Part shown: piece by piece, positions 1-7,080 of the stretch
How the letters are laid out: each line of letters opens with the position of its first letter
Numbering within the stretch: position 1 is the first letter of the stretch
Assembly (NCBI GenBank): GCA_025360285.1
Contig: JANYCM010000161.1
Coordinates: forward strand, 1 to 9,928
Reading direction: 5' to 3'
Source: Sphingomonadales bacterium
GTDB lineage: Bacteria; Pseudomonadota; Alphaproteobacteria; Sphingomonadales; Sphingomonadaceae
DNA: 9,928 nucleotides
Translations under genes and position numbers: made by a program
Notes under the pieces: generated by a model
Seen by the model: the letters and a program-made list of their open reading frames with translations, nothing else
What the model was told of the DNA's origin: nothing
Databases searched by the model: none

Positions 1-1
1 G

Positions 2-148
2 CTGCCGTATGAGGCGATCTATCTGCGCACGACTCCGCGCTTTGAGACGGGGGACCCGCGCTATGCGTGGCTCAACGGCACGATTGCGGTGGCGAACGGG
101 TCACGGACACCCGATGGCGGGACCTATCATGTGTTTGCGATCGAGTGA
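2..148 (+). CDS. DUF3237 (UPF0311) family protein, C-terminal fragment
   Basis: Only the last 48 codons are present; the 5' end lies outside the window. The reading frame begins at base 2 and ends with TGA at 146-148. The visible residues include YLRTTPRFETGDPRYAWLN and a late RTPDGGTYHVFAIE segment. These match the C-terminal signature of the DUF3237 family as I remember it (F-x-x-G-D-x-R-Y-x-W-L-N, then a V-x-Y-x-V-type final strand). Family members are small, about 150 residues, and have no assigned biochemical role. They often sit in catabolic clusters of actinobacteria and sphingomonads. The gene converges on the alpha/beta hydrolase gene with only 8 bp between stop codons. Its co-location with degradation genes hints at a role in the same pathway, but this is inference. 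Confidence 0.78.
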   Translation: MPYEAIYLRTTPRFETGDPRYAWLNGTIAVANGSRTPDGGTYHVFAIE

Positions 149-156
149 GGGGAAGA

Positions 157-1041
157 TCATAAGCGGCGCCACGTACGCGTCGCATTCGCCGCGAACAGCT
201 CGATCCACCGCTCCCACAACTGCGGCGGCGCCTCGTGGGCCATGTCAGTCAGCACCGCCAACCGCGCGCCCGGGATCGCTGCGGCAGTTTCCTCGGCCAT
301 GTCGAGCGGGATGACCTTGTCGAGGGGGCCGTGGATGATTTGCACCGGGACGGTCAACCGGGCGAGGCGGGGGCGGAGGTCGGGGGCGGCGAGGCCGACC
401 ATGAAGTGGCGGGCGGTCGCACCAGCATGGACGCCGCGGGCCCAGGCGGCGAGGGCGTCGGTGCGGACGCTGGCGGCATCGAAATAGTCGGGGTTGCCGA
501 GCGCCCGGGCGGTATCGACCTGGCGCACGGCAAAGGCTTCCGCATCGGCGAAGCGTTCGGTGTCGAGGCGTTCGAGCCGGTCGCGCGCCATGCCGGTGCC
601 GATGGCGCGGCTGAACGCCATCGCCAGGGTGAGCGACAGCACCCGCTGCGGATGTTCGAGCGCCACCAGTTGCGCGACGAGGCTGCCGAGCGACCGCCCG
701 AACAGATGGGCGCGTTCAATCTTTGCCGCATCGAGCACGGCAATGGCATCGGCGGCGAGATCGGCGACTGTATAGGGCAGCACCGGTGCCGCACCCGCCG
801 CCAAAGCCTCGGCCAGCCCGACGCAATCCGACCCGGCCGCGCTGAAATCACTCGACAGCCCAGTATCGCGCTGGTCAAACCGCACGACATGAAAGCCGCG
901 TGCCACCAGCTTGGCGCAGAAAGTATCGGCGAAATCGATTGCCTGCCGCCCGGCGCCGTTGAGAAGCAGCACCGCCGGATCGGCAACGTCACCGAACGCT
1001 TCGTAAAACAGCCGCACGTCGCCATTGTGCGCCCAGGCCAT
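157..1041 (-). CDS. alpha/beta hydrolase (RdmC/esterase-like)
   Basis: This 294-residue protein has the full alpha/beta-hydrolase layout. An early strand with LLLNGAG (25-31) is the oxyanion-hole region. FDQRDTGLS (55-63) is the strand/turn typical of the RdmC-type methylesterase and lactonase-like branch. The nucleophile elbow is GRSLG (115-119), with Ser117 as nucleophile. IIHGPLDKVIP (235-245) gives the acid Asp241, and DMAHEAP (266-272) gives His269. The catalytic triad is therefore complete. No signal peptide is seen, so the protein is probably cytoplasmic. The ATG at 1041 lies 1 nt past the crotonase stop (TGACATG), with AAGGG at 1050-1054, 8 nt from the start, so translation is likely coupled. 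The likely role is hydrolysis of an ester or lactone, which suits the Baeyer-Villiger-type gene at the other end of the window. C-C bond hydrolysis is a possible alternative. The substrate cannot be read from sequence. Confidence 0.9.
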   Translation of the reverse strand: MAWAHNGDVRLFYEAFGDVADPAVLLLNGAGRQAIDFADTFCAKLVARGFHVVRFDQRDTGLSSDFSAAGSDCVGLAEALAAGAAPVLPYTVADLAADAIAVLDAAKIERAHLFGRSLGSLVAQLVALEHPQRVLSLTLAMAFSRAIGTGMARDRLERLDTERFADAEAFAVRQVDTARALGNPDYFDAASVRTDALAAWARGVHAGATARHFMVGLAAPDLRPRLARLTVPVQIIHGPLDKVIPLDMAEETAAAIPGARLAVLTDMAHEAPPQLWERWIELFAANATRTWRRL

Positions 1042-1042
1042 G

Positions 1043-1810
1043 TCAGCGGCCCTTGAACACTGGCGGGCGTTTTTCCATCACGGCGGTGCGGGCCTCGACG
1101 GCGTCTTCGGTGCGGGACAGGCGGACGGTGTTGCTCTGTTCGAAACGATAGCCATCGCGGATCGACAGATTGCCGACCGTCGCCAGCGCCTCCTTGGCCA
1201 GCGCAATCGCAATCGGGCTTTTGGCGGCGATGTTGCGCGCCAGCTCCATGCACGTCGGCATCAGCTCCTCCAGCGTCGGGCAGGCGACGGTAACGCCGAG
1301 GCGATGCAGTTCCTCGCCCGAGACGCGATAGCCGGTCAGCACCATCTTGCTGACGATCGAATGCGGGAACAGCCGCATGGCATGGCGCACCCCGCCCATC
1401 AGCCCGACATCGATCTCGGGCAGGTTCATGAAGGCGTTGTCCGAAGCGACCAGGATATCGCAGACCGACGCGAGGCCAAAGCCGGCGCCCATCGCCGGGC
1501 CGTTGATCGCGGCGATGACGGGCTTTCGGCATTCCATGATCGAATACATCGCTTCGCGCGCCATGCGCATGCGGCCCCACATCGTGCCGGGGGGGGCATC
1601 GGGGCCGGGGCGGTTTTTCAAATCGGCGCCGGCCGAAAACATCTTGCCGGTGCCGGTCAGGATGGCGACACGGACATCGTCACGGTCGCTCAAGGAATCG
1701 AAAATCTCCATCACTTCGGCCATCAGCGCCGGTGGCTGGGCGTTGACCGGCGGGTTATCGATAGTGACCACCGCGATGTAATCGGCAACCTCCAGGCGCA
1801 GCATGCTCAT
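1043..1810 (-). CDS. enoyl-CoA hydratase/isomerase (crotonase) family protein
   Basis: This 255-residue protein begins at the ATG at 1810, giving MSMLRLEVADYIAVVTIDNP. That start has a GGGGAG ribosome site 6 nt upstream. An in-frame ATG at 1876 would add 22 residues with no family match and is not preferred. Crotonase hallmarks are present: FSAGADLK (58-65) for the first half of the oxyanion hole, NGPAMGAGFGLA (103-114) for the second, and LPEIDVGLMGG (130-140). The glutamate of the PEI motif is present as Glu132 (rat Glu164 equivalent). The position of the other hydratase glutamate (rat Glu144, in GGGCELA) is Gly112. The protein may therefore be an isomerase, hydrolase or other crotonase activity rather than a classical hydratase. 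It is the first gene of a two-gene minus-strand operon with the alpha/beta hydrolase and is divergent from the CoA ligase, which could supply its thioester substrate. Confidence 0.9.
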   Translation of the reverse strand: MSMLRLEVADYIAVVTIDNPPVNAQPPALMAEVMEIFDSLSDRDDVRVAILTGTGKMFSAGADLKNRPGPDAPPGTMWGRMRMAREAMYSIMECRKPVIAAINGPAMGAGFGLASVCDILVASDNAFMNLPEIDVGLMGGVRHAMRLFPHSIVSKMVLTGYRVSGEELHRLGVTVACPTLEELMPTCMELARNIAAKSPIAIALAKEALATVGNLSIRDGYRFEQSNTVRLSRTEDAVEARTAVMEKRPPVFKGR

Positions 1811-1816
1811 TTGCGT

Positions 1817-1822
1817 CTCCCC
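1817..1822 (-). promoter_or_regulatory. ribosome binding site of the crotonase gene
   Basis: Read on the minus strand this is GGGGAG, 6 nt before the ATG at 1810. It decides the start codon: the longer in-frame start at 1876 would place this site inside the coding region. Confidence 0.7.
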
Positions 1823-1980
1823 AAATATTTTCAGTTCTGCGCGCTGACCCTTGCGCCGGCCGGGGCACAAACCCAAAGGGAAGGCGAAACGGCGCCGAAC
1901 ATCACGCTTGTGTTTTTCCCCGGCTTGCCGCGCGCGTTCGCTCGCCGACGACGCCGTGCTGTTAAGACAGCCCTATAATT

Positions 1981-1986
1981 GGGGAG
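1981..1986 (+). promoter_or_regulatory. ribosome binding site of the CoA ligase gene
   Basis: GGGGAG lies 9 nt before the ATG at 1996. It favours that start over the in-frame ATG at 2002, which would be 15 nt away. Confidence 0.65.
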
Positions 1987-1995
1987 CCGAAAGCC

Positions 1996-3540
1996 ATGTT
2001 GATGACCGAAATGGTGCGGCGCGGGGCGCGGCAATTCGGCGATCGCGTGGCGGTGCGCTTCGCCGACCAGGCGCTGAGCTTCACTCAAGCCGAGGCCTGG
2101 GCCAACCGTATTGCCAATGCGCTGATCGCGACCGGCCAGGCGCCGCTGGGGGCGCGGGTGGCGTTGCTGCTCAACAATGGGTTGTTCAGCATTCCGCTGG
2201 ATTTCGCCTGTGCCGCAGCGCGGATCACGCGGGTGCCGCTGAATGCCCGGCTGTCGGCACGCGAACATGCCCAGATGATCGAGGGAACGGGGGCGCGGCT
2301 TCTGGTATTCGGGCCGGACCTTGCCGAGCGCGGGGCGGAACTGGCCGGGCTGGTCAAGGGCCTGTCGCTGCTGTGCCTTGGCGCCTCGTCTGTTGCGCCT
2401 GATTTGCTGGCGCTGGCGGCAGAGGCATCGGCGAGCCCACCGGAACGGGTGCCCGAAGCGGCGGATGTGGTGCTGGCGCTACACACCTCGGGCACCACCG
2501 GCAAGCTTAAGGCCGCGTGCCACACCCAGGCGAGTTGGGCGGCGGTGTCGAACAACATCCTGCTCAATCTTGTATCGCCGCAGCCCGGCGACGCGATGCT
2601 CCACGCCGCCTCGCTGATCCATGCCAGCGGCACGATGGTGCTGCCCTATTGGGTGCGGGGTGCCACGGCGTGCGTGCTGCCGGGTTTTGTGCCGGCGGAT
2701 TATTGCGAGGCGGTCGCGCGCTGGCGGCCGACGGCGATTAACCTGGTGCCGACGATGATCGGCATGCTGCTCGACATGCCGGGCATCGAGGAACGCGATT
2801 TCAGTTCGGTGGAGACCATCGTCTATGGTGCCTCCCCCATGCCGCGCGCGACGCTGAAACGCGGCCTGGCCCTGTGGGGGCCGCGCTTCACGCAATATTA
2901 CGGGCAGAGCGAGGCGCCGCTGTGTATTGCGGTGCTGGCCAAGGAAGACCATGTCGGGCCGGCGGCGGAACAGCGGCTGCTGGCGTGCGGCCGGGTCAGC
3001 CTGGATTGCGAGGTGCGGCTGGTTGATGAAGACGGTGCCGCCGTGCCCGATGGCGCGCCGGGCGAGATACTGGTCCGCGCGCCGTTCGCGATGACGGGCT
3101 ATGATGATGCCGCTGCGCTAAACGCCGAAACCATCACCGCTGATGGCTGGATTTGCACCCGCGACATCGGGCAGTTCGATGCTGACGGGTTTCTGTACCT
3201 GGTCGATCGCACGTCGGACATGATCGTCTCGGGCGGTTACAACGTCTATCCGCGTGAGGTGGAGGATGTGCTGGTCTCGCATCCGGCGGTGCGCGAGGTC
3301 GTGGTCGTCGGCCTGCCCGATGATCGCTGGGGGGAGGCGGTGACGGCCTTTGTCGTGCTGCGCAGCGGGCATGACGCCGACCCCGACACGCTGATCGCCT
3401 TCGCCCGCGCCAGCCTGGCAGGCTACAAGGTGCCCAAGGATGTGCGCTATATCGACGATGTGCCCAAGAGCGCGGTGGGCAAGCTGCTCCGCCGGGCGGT
3501 GCGTGACCCGTTCTGGGAAGGGCGGGATCGCAAGCTTTAG
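1996..3540 (+). CDS. AMP-dependent acyl-CoA synthetase/ligase (ANL superfamily)
   Basis: This 514-residue protein carries the core motifs of ANL adenylating enzymes in order. The A3 phosphate loop is TSGTTGKLK (164-172). A5 is YGQSE (302-306). A7/A8 are TRDIG (388-392) and DRTSDMIVSGGYNVYP (404-419), followed by REVE. A10 is PKSAVGKLLRR (490-500), with Lys496 as the adenylation lysine. The length is normal for a CoA ligase, and no carrier-protein or reductase domain follows. The A3 loop is slightly unusual: Leu171 replaces the usual Pro, and Ala173 the usual Gly. It should activate a carboxylic acid as acyl-AMP and then form the CoA thioester in the cytoplasm. The acid could be a ring-opened or side-chain product of the surrounding pathway. 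The gene is divergent from the crotonase operon, which probably uses its product. Substrate class is undetermined. Confidence 0.93.
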   Translation: MLMTEMVRRGARQFGDRVAVRFADQALSFTQAEAWANRIANALIATGQAPLGARVALLLNNGLFSIPLDFACAAARITRVPLNARLSAREHAQMIEGTGARLLVFGPDLAERGAELAGLVKGLSLLCLGASSVAPDLLALAAEASASPPERVPEAADVVLALHTSGTTGKLKAACHTQASWAAVSNNILLNLVSPQPGDAMLHAASLIHASGTMVLPYWVRGATACVLPGFVPADYCEAVARWRPTAINLVPTMIGMLLDMPGIEERDFSSVETIVYGASPMPRATLKRGLALWGPRFTQYYGQSEAPLCIAVLAKEDHVGPAAEQRLLACGRVSLDCEVRLVDEDGAAVPDGAPGEILVRAPFAMTGYDDAAALNAETITADGWICTRDIGQFDADGFLYLVDRTSDMIVSGGYNVYPREVEDVLVSHPAVREVVVVGLPDDRWGEAVTAFVVLRSGHDADPDTLIAFARASLAGYKVPKDVRYIDDVPKSAVGKLLRRAVRDPFWEGRDRKL

Positions 3541-4643
3541 GTCAGGAGCGCCAGATCGGCGGCATCAAAGCCCTTCAATTCATCGGTGCGGCCGGCCTCG
3601 ATCTTGGCGACCCAATCGGGGTCTGAAATGAGCGCGCGGCCGACGCCGACGAGATCGAAATCGCCGCGCGCCAGCATCGTGTCGAGCAGATCGAGCCGCG
3701 CCGCCGGCGATTTGGCAGCGCCCTGGTGCAGGGTCGCGATCATGTCATTGGCCAGCCCCACCGATCCGACCGCGATCACCGGCTTGCCCGACAATTTGCG
3801 CGTCCAGCCGGCGAGGCCCAGGTCCGACCCTTCGAATTCGGGGGTCCAGAAGCGCCGCGTCGAGCAATCGAAAATATCGACGCCGGCGTCCACCAACGGC
3901 GCCAGGAAGCGTTGCAGCTCGGCCGGCGTCCGGCACAGCTTGGCGTCATACGCCTGTTCCTTGAACTGCGAGAAACGCAGGATGATTGGAAAATCCGGCC
4001 GGGTCTGGCGGCGGCATTCCTTTACCACTTCGCAGGCGACGCGGGTGCGCCGCTCAATATCGCCGCCCCAGGCGTCGTCGCGCTGGTTGGTTTCAGCCCA
4101 GAAAAAGCCATCGAGCAGATAACCATGGCCGCCGTGCAGATCGACGGCGTCACTGCCGATTGCCATCGCAACGCGCGCCGCGCGGCCATAGGATGCAATC
4201 GCCGCGGTAATCCCGGCGTCGTCGGCCGGTGCGCCTTCGACCTTGCCGGGGTAATATATCCCCGAGGCTGACAGGCTCGGCAGGTCAGGGTTGGGCACAC
4301 CCTGATATTTGAAGCGCGCCCCGCCGATGTGCCACAGCTGCGGCACAAAGGCGGCGCCGGCGGCCTGCACGTCGCGGGCGATGCCGCGCCAGGCGGCAAT
4401 GGCTTCGGGCGTGAACAGGTCGGGAATGCGCGAATCCTGGATCGATACCGGATGATCGATCGCCAGGCCTTCGGTGATGATCATGCCGACGCCGCCTTCG
4501 GCGCGGCGCCGGTAATAGCTGGCGACTTCGGGCGTTGGCACGCCGCCGGGGGACTGGCGCCGGGTCATCGGCGCCATCACCGTGCGGTTGCGCAAGGTCA
4601 GGCTGCCCAGGGTGACGGGTTCGAACAATCGTTTGGAACTCAT
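3537..4643 (-). CDS. old yellow enzyme family NADH:flavin oxidoreductase (ene-reductase)
   Basis: This 368-residue protein is a single-domain FMN-dependent TIM barrel of the old yellow enzyme family. It opens with LFEPVTLGSLTLRNRTVMAPMTR, the family's N-terminal strand and FMN contact region. PQLWHIG (101-107) supplies FMN and wall residues. LHGGHGYLLDGFF (169-181) contains the substrate-binding pair His170/His173 and Tyr175, the likely proton donor. NQRDDAWGG (186-194) and RTR (199-201) follow. GSVG (293-296) and GVGRALISDPDW (333-344) form the FMN phosphate site. It lacks the C-terminal iron-sulfur/FAD half found in 2,4-dienoyl-CoA reductases and BaiCD-type proteins. The expected reaction is NAD(P)H-dependent reduction of an activated C=C bond, such as an enone. 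Its TAA overlaps the ligase TAG on the opposite strand. It lies 108 bp downstream of the receptor gene on the same strand. Confidence 0.92.
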   Translation of the reverse strand: MSSKRLFEPVTLGSLTLRNRTVMAPMTRRQSPGGVPTPEVASYYRRRAEGGVGMIITEGLAIDHPVSIQDSRIPDLFTPEAIAAWRGIARDVQAAGAAFVPQLWHIGGARFKYQGVPNPDLPSLSASGIYYPGKVEGAPADDAGITAAIASYGRAARVAMAIGSDAVDLHGGHGYLLDGFFWAETNQRDDAWGGDIERRTRVACEVVKECRRQTRPDFPIILRFSQFKEQAYDAKLCRTPAELQRFLAPLVDAGVDIFDCSTRRFWTPEFEGSDLGLAGWTRKLSGKPVIAVGSVGLANDMIATLHQGAAKSPAARLDLLDTMLARGDFDLVGVGRALISDPDWVAKIEAGRTDELKGFDAADLALLT

Positions 4644-4649
4644 GCAGCG

Positions 4650-4655
4650 TCCTCT
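4650..4655 (-). promoter_or_regulatory. ribosome binding site of the old yellow enzyme gene
   Basis: Read on the minus strand this is AGAGGA, 6 nt before the ATG at 4643. It supports that start. Confidence 0.65.
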
Positions 4656-4660
4656 TTTTG

Positions 4661-4675
4661 GCCTGGTTTCCAGGC
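4661..4675 (-). other. small perfect hairpin in the leader of the old yellow enzyme gene
   Basis: GCCTGG and CCAGGC form a perfect 6-bp stem with a 3-nt loop. It sits about 5 nt before the ribosome site of the old yellow enzyme gene. On the minus strand it is followed by an A-run, not a T-run, so it is not a terminator for leftward transcription. It could influence translation initiation or be chance. Confidence 0.35.
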
Positions 4676-4698
4676 TGCGGGCGCCGCTGCCGCAACAG

Positions 4699-4742
4699 GG
4701 GCGACCGAGACTGGCAGAGGAGTCTGCCAGTCGCGGTCGCCC
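4699..4742 (-). terminator. long hairpin after the receptor gene (terminator or processing/stability element)
   Basis: Arms 4699-4718 and 4723-4742 are complementary at 19 of 20 positions. The single mismatch is base 4708 against 4733, and the loop is GGAG. It starts 9 nt past the receptor stop codon. There is no T-run after the stem on the minus strand, so it is not a textbook intrinsic terminator. It could terminate partly, protect the upstream receptor mRNA 3' end, or set unequal expression of the receptor and the old yellow enzyme gene. Confidence 0.7.
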
Positions 4743-4751
4743 GAACTGCGA

Positions 4752-6986
4752 TTACAGGTGCGCGCCCAGCGTGATGCCGAACGTCCGCGGTGCCGCCTGT
4801 TCCTGAACATCGCCCAGGCTCTTCACGCCCAGGCGGGCGATATAATAGGTCGCGTTGTTCAAATTCTTGACCCACAGCCGGGCATCGAACTTCTTGCTGG
4901 CCGATGTCCAGAGCAGCGAGGCATTGATCAGGCTATAGGCCGGCTGGGTCACCCGGTTGTCGGGCTGCCAGTAAAAGCGGGCATTGTAGACATAGGTCAC
5001 GGATGGCTGCAGGCGGCCGTTATCACCCAGATCGAGAGTGTAGCTGGCCGTCAGGGTGCCGGAAACCGGCGGCGTGACGATGGTTTGATTGCCGGTCAGG
5101 TCAAAGCCGCCCAGGCACGGGTTCTGCACCGCACCGCCCGGCAGCGTACAGGCCGGGATGACCCCGTTCTGGTCCAGCTTGGGGCCATTGGGATAGCTTT
5201 TATATTTGCCATCCTGCACCGAAAGGCCACCGGACAGGCGGAATTCCGGCGTGACGGCGGCCTCGAAATCGGCCTCGATGCCCTTGATCGTGGCAGCGGC
5301 GGCGTTCGTCGTGAACGTGCCCCCCAGCACCGAGGTCAGCACCTGGACGTTCTTGTCGTCATAGTAGAACGCACCGAGGTTGAGGCGCAGGCGACGATCG
5401 AACAATTGCGTCTTCAGCCCGATTTCATAGGCATCGAGCGTTTCGGGCAGGAAGCTGTTGCCGGGCAGCCGCAAATTATAGCCCCCGCTCTTGAAGCCGC
5501 GATTGTATGAGGCATAGGCCGACACATCATCGCTGAAATGGTGGTTGATCGTCGCGCGCCAGGTCAATTTGTTGAACGTCTGCTGGGCCGGTTGCGACGC
5601 CGGCACTGACGGACTGGGTGCGGGGTAGGTCTGCGAATATTTCTGGGTTTCCGTCGTGTAGCGCAGGCCGCCGGTCAGCTCTGTGCCGGGCGCGATCTCA
5701 TAGGTTGCCTGGCCAAAGGCGGCATAGGAAATCGCGTGCTGCTGATCATTGTAAGGGATGTTGATGGCAGACCCGCTGGGCAGGTAAAAGAACACATTGT
5801 CATAGGCGCCGACCGCGTTGAAATAATATCCGCCGATGATCCATTTGAACTTTCCGCTGTTGGGGCCGGACAGCTGAATTTCTTCGGATATGTTATGCGC
5901 ACTCGGATCAAGCTGCACGTTGACGACAGCAAGGTTGGTGACGTCATTGTCCAGATCATATTTGACCTTGGTCTTGCGGTACGACACCAGGTTCATCAGG
6001 GTGAGTGAACCAATCTGCTGGTCCAGCCGCAGTGACACGCCGCCGGTTTCCACCTGGTCACGGTTGTAATGGTCATTGGTGCTGTTGAAAGCACCGGGAT
6101 AGGTGCTCGTGCCGTCGATCGGCGAGATGACGCCCCGCGGCTTCTGATAGGCGTTGGTGCTCACGGTATGCGAAAAATCGCCCGCCAGGGTGATCGTCGT
6201 ATCGTCCGACGGCGTGAACAGGATCTTGCTGCGCAGGCTGTAATTGCCCACCGCCTGCTGGCCCTGGGTGCGGTTGAGCGTCAGGTTGCGGCCGAAACCC
6301 GTCCCCTGATTTTCGTAAAGCGCGGCAAAATCGGCGCTCAGGTTCTTGGCGAGCCCGCCGGTTACATAGGCCGACGCCGTCACCCAGTCATATTTGCCAT
6401 AGCCCAGGCTGAAATCGGCGCTGGGTGTCGATGATGGCTTGCGCGTGGTGATCTGGATGACACCGCCGGTGGCGTTGCGGCCGAACAGCGTGCCTTGCGG
6501 CCCGCGCAGCACTTCCACCTGGGCGATATTGTTGAAGTTGAAGATATTGGTCTGCGGCGCCGAAATATAAACGCCGTCGATATACATGGCGACGCCCTGT
6601 TCGGCGCTGGGATCGAACAGGTTCGATCCGACGCCGCGCAGATAGGGATTGCCGACATTGGCCGGGCTGTTGATCACCAGGCCCGGCACCGCCGCCGTCA
6701 GGCTCTGCGTGCTGGTCAGGCCGCGGATCAGCGCATCCTCGGCAGTGACGGCGACGACCGACACCGGCACCTTTTGCAGATTTTCCGACCGCTTCTGGGC
6801 GGTGACGATGATTTCCGGCAGCGCATCTTCGGCTGGCGCAGCGGTGGCCGCCGCCTCGGCGGTCGCAGCCTGCGCCAAAGACGGCGCGGTGAGCGCGGTC
6901 GCCGCGATCAACGCCATGGCGAAATGTCTGGAGCCCGCCTGGGCCAACAGGCCCTTGGCGACAAGACGAGTGATGTTGTTGTTCAT
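4752..6986 (-). CDS. TonB-dependent outer-membrane receptor
   Basis: This 744-residue protein begins with a basic N-terminus, a hydrophobic stretch (about 22-36) and an AQA site near residue 40, consistent with a Sec signal peptide. EIIVTA (58-63) is the TonB-box-like segment. The plug domain runs to about residue 185 and includes YLRGVG (115-120), YIDGVY (135-140) and RGPQGTLFGRNATGG (161-175). The remainder has the alternating-strand character of the 22-stranded barrel. Cys613 and Cys624 probably form a disulfide in an extracellular loop. The final residues are GITLGAHL, so the usual terminal aromatic residue is absent. This type is abundant in sphingomonads and imports siderophores, glycans or hydrophobic substrates by proton-motive-force-driven TonB action. 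Its place among catabolic genes suggests substrate uptake rather than iron uptake, but the ligand is unknown. A strong ribosome site precedes the ATG. Confidence 0.95.
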   Translation of the reverse strand: MNNNITRLVAKGLLAQAGSRHFAMALIAATALTAPSLAQAATAEAAATAAPAEDALPEIIVTAQKRSENLQKVPVSVVAVTAEDALIRGLTSTQSLTAAVPGLVINSPANVGNPYLRGVGSNLFDPSAEQGVAMYIDGVYISAPQTNIFNFNNIAQVEVLRGPQGTLFGRNATGGVIQITTRKPSSTPSADFSLGYGKYDWVTASAYVTGGLAKNLSADFAALYENQGTGFGRNLTLNRTQGQQAVGNYSLRSKILFTPSDDTTITLAGDFSHTVSTNAYQKPRGVISPIDGTSTYPGAFNSTNDHYNRDQVETGGVSLRLDQQIGSLTLMNLVSYRKTKVKYDLDNDVTNLAVVNVQLDPSAHNISEEIQLSGPNSGKFKWIIGGYYFNAVGAYDNVFFYLPSGSAINIPYNDQQHAISYAAFGQATYEIAPGTELTGGLRYTTETQKYSQTYPAPSPSVPASQPAQQTFNKLTWRATINHHFSDDVSAYASYNRGFKSGGYNLRLPGNSFLPETLDAYEIGLKTQLFDRRLRLNLGAFYYDDKNVQVLTSVLGGTFTTNAAAATIKGIEADFEAAVTPEFRLSGGLSVQDGKYKSYPNGPKLDQNGVIPACTLPGGAVQNPCLGGFDLTGNQTIVTPPVSGTLTASYTLDLGDNGRLQPSVTYVYNARFYWQPDNRVTQPAYSLINASLLWTSASKKFDARLWVKNLNNATYYIARLGVKSLGDVQEQAAPRTFGITLGAHL

Positions 6987-6990
6987 GTTT

Positions 6991-6996
6991 TCCTCC
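6991..6996 (-). promoter_or_regulatory. ribosome binding site of the receptor gene
   Basis: Read on the minus strand this is GGAGGA, preceded by further G residues, and lies 4 nt before the ATG at 6986. It is the strongest ribosome site in the window. Confidence 0.75.
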
Positions 6997-7080
6997 CCCT
7001 TTTTGTTATTGGCCGCACAAACAGCAACGGTCCGGCGGGTGCAATCGACGGGGGAAAGCGGTTCGCGCTATTGCATTCTT

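Larger units (their letters stand above)
1811..1995. promoter_or_regulatory. divergent intergenic region, crotonase operon / CoA ligase
   Basis: These 185 bp separate the starts of the minus-strand crotonase-hydrolase operon and the plus-strand ligase, so both promoters should lie here. Ribosome sites are visible at each edge. A 7-bp inverted repeat, GCCGGGG (1859-1865) and CCCCGGC (1918-1924), flanks about 50 bp. Just inside it are shorter matching arms, CACAA and TTGTG. I could not identify convincing -35/-10 pairs on either strand. A TATAAT at 1974-1979 is too close to the ligase start to be its ordinary promoter. Confidence 0.5.

Noticed and set aside
354..1580. Long minus-strand frame (408 codons) covering parts of the hydrolase and crotonase genes
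   Set aside because: It is in a different frame from two genes with full catalytic motifs, is rich in Arg, Pro and Ala, and has no recognisable domain. It is typical of open shadow frames in GC-rich DNA.
1811..1876. Longer crotonase start at 1876
   Set aside because: It adds 22 residues without family match and would bury the GGGGAG site that sits 6 nt from the ATG at 1810.
1859..1924. Inverted repeat GCCGGGG / CCCCGGC as a terminator or riboswitch stem
   Set aside because: The arms are only 7 bp, GC-only and about 50 bp apart, which is easily met by chance here. The T-run lies inside the loop side, not after the stem.
1025..1978. Plus-strand frame of 317 codons opposite the crotonase gene
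   Set aside because: It is an antisense shadow, and its product is rich in His, Gln, Arg and Gly with no family motif.
1974..1979. Perfect TATAAT as -10 box of the ligase gene
   Set aside because: Transcription would start at about 1986, removing most of the GGGGAG ribosome site, and no -35 element lies at the right distance.
4329..5510. Long plus-strand frame (393 codons) antisense to the old yellow enzyme gene start and the receptor 3' end
   Set aside because: It spans two real genes and their gap, has low-complexity composition and no ribosome site or motif. It is an antisense shadow.
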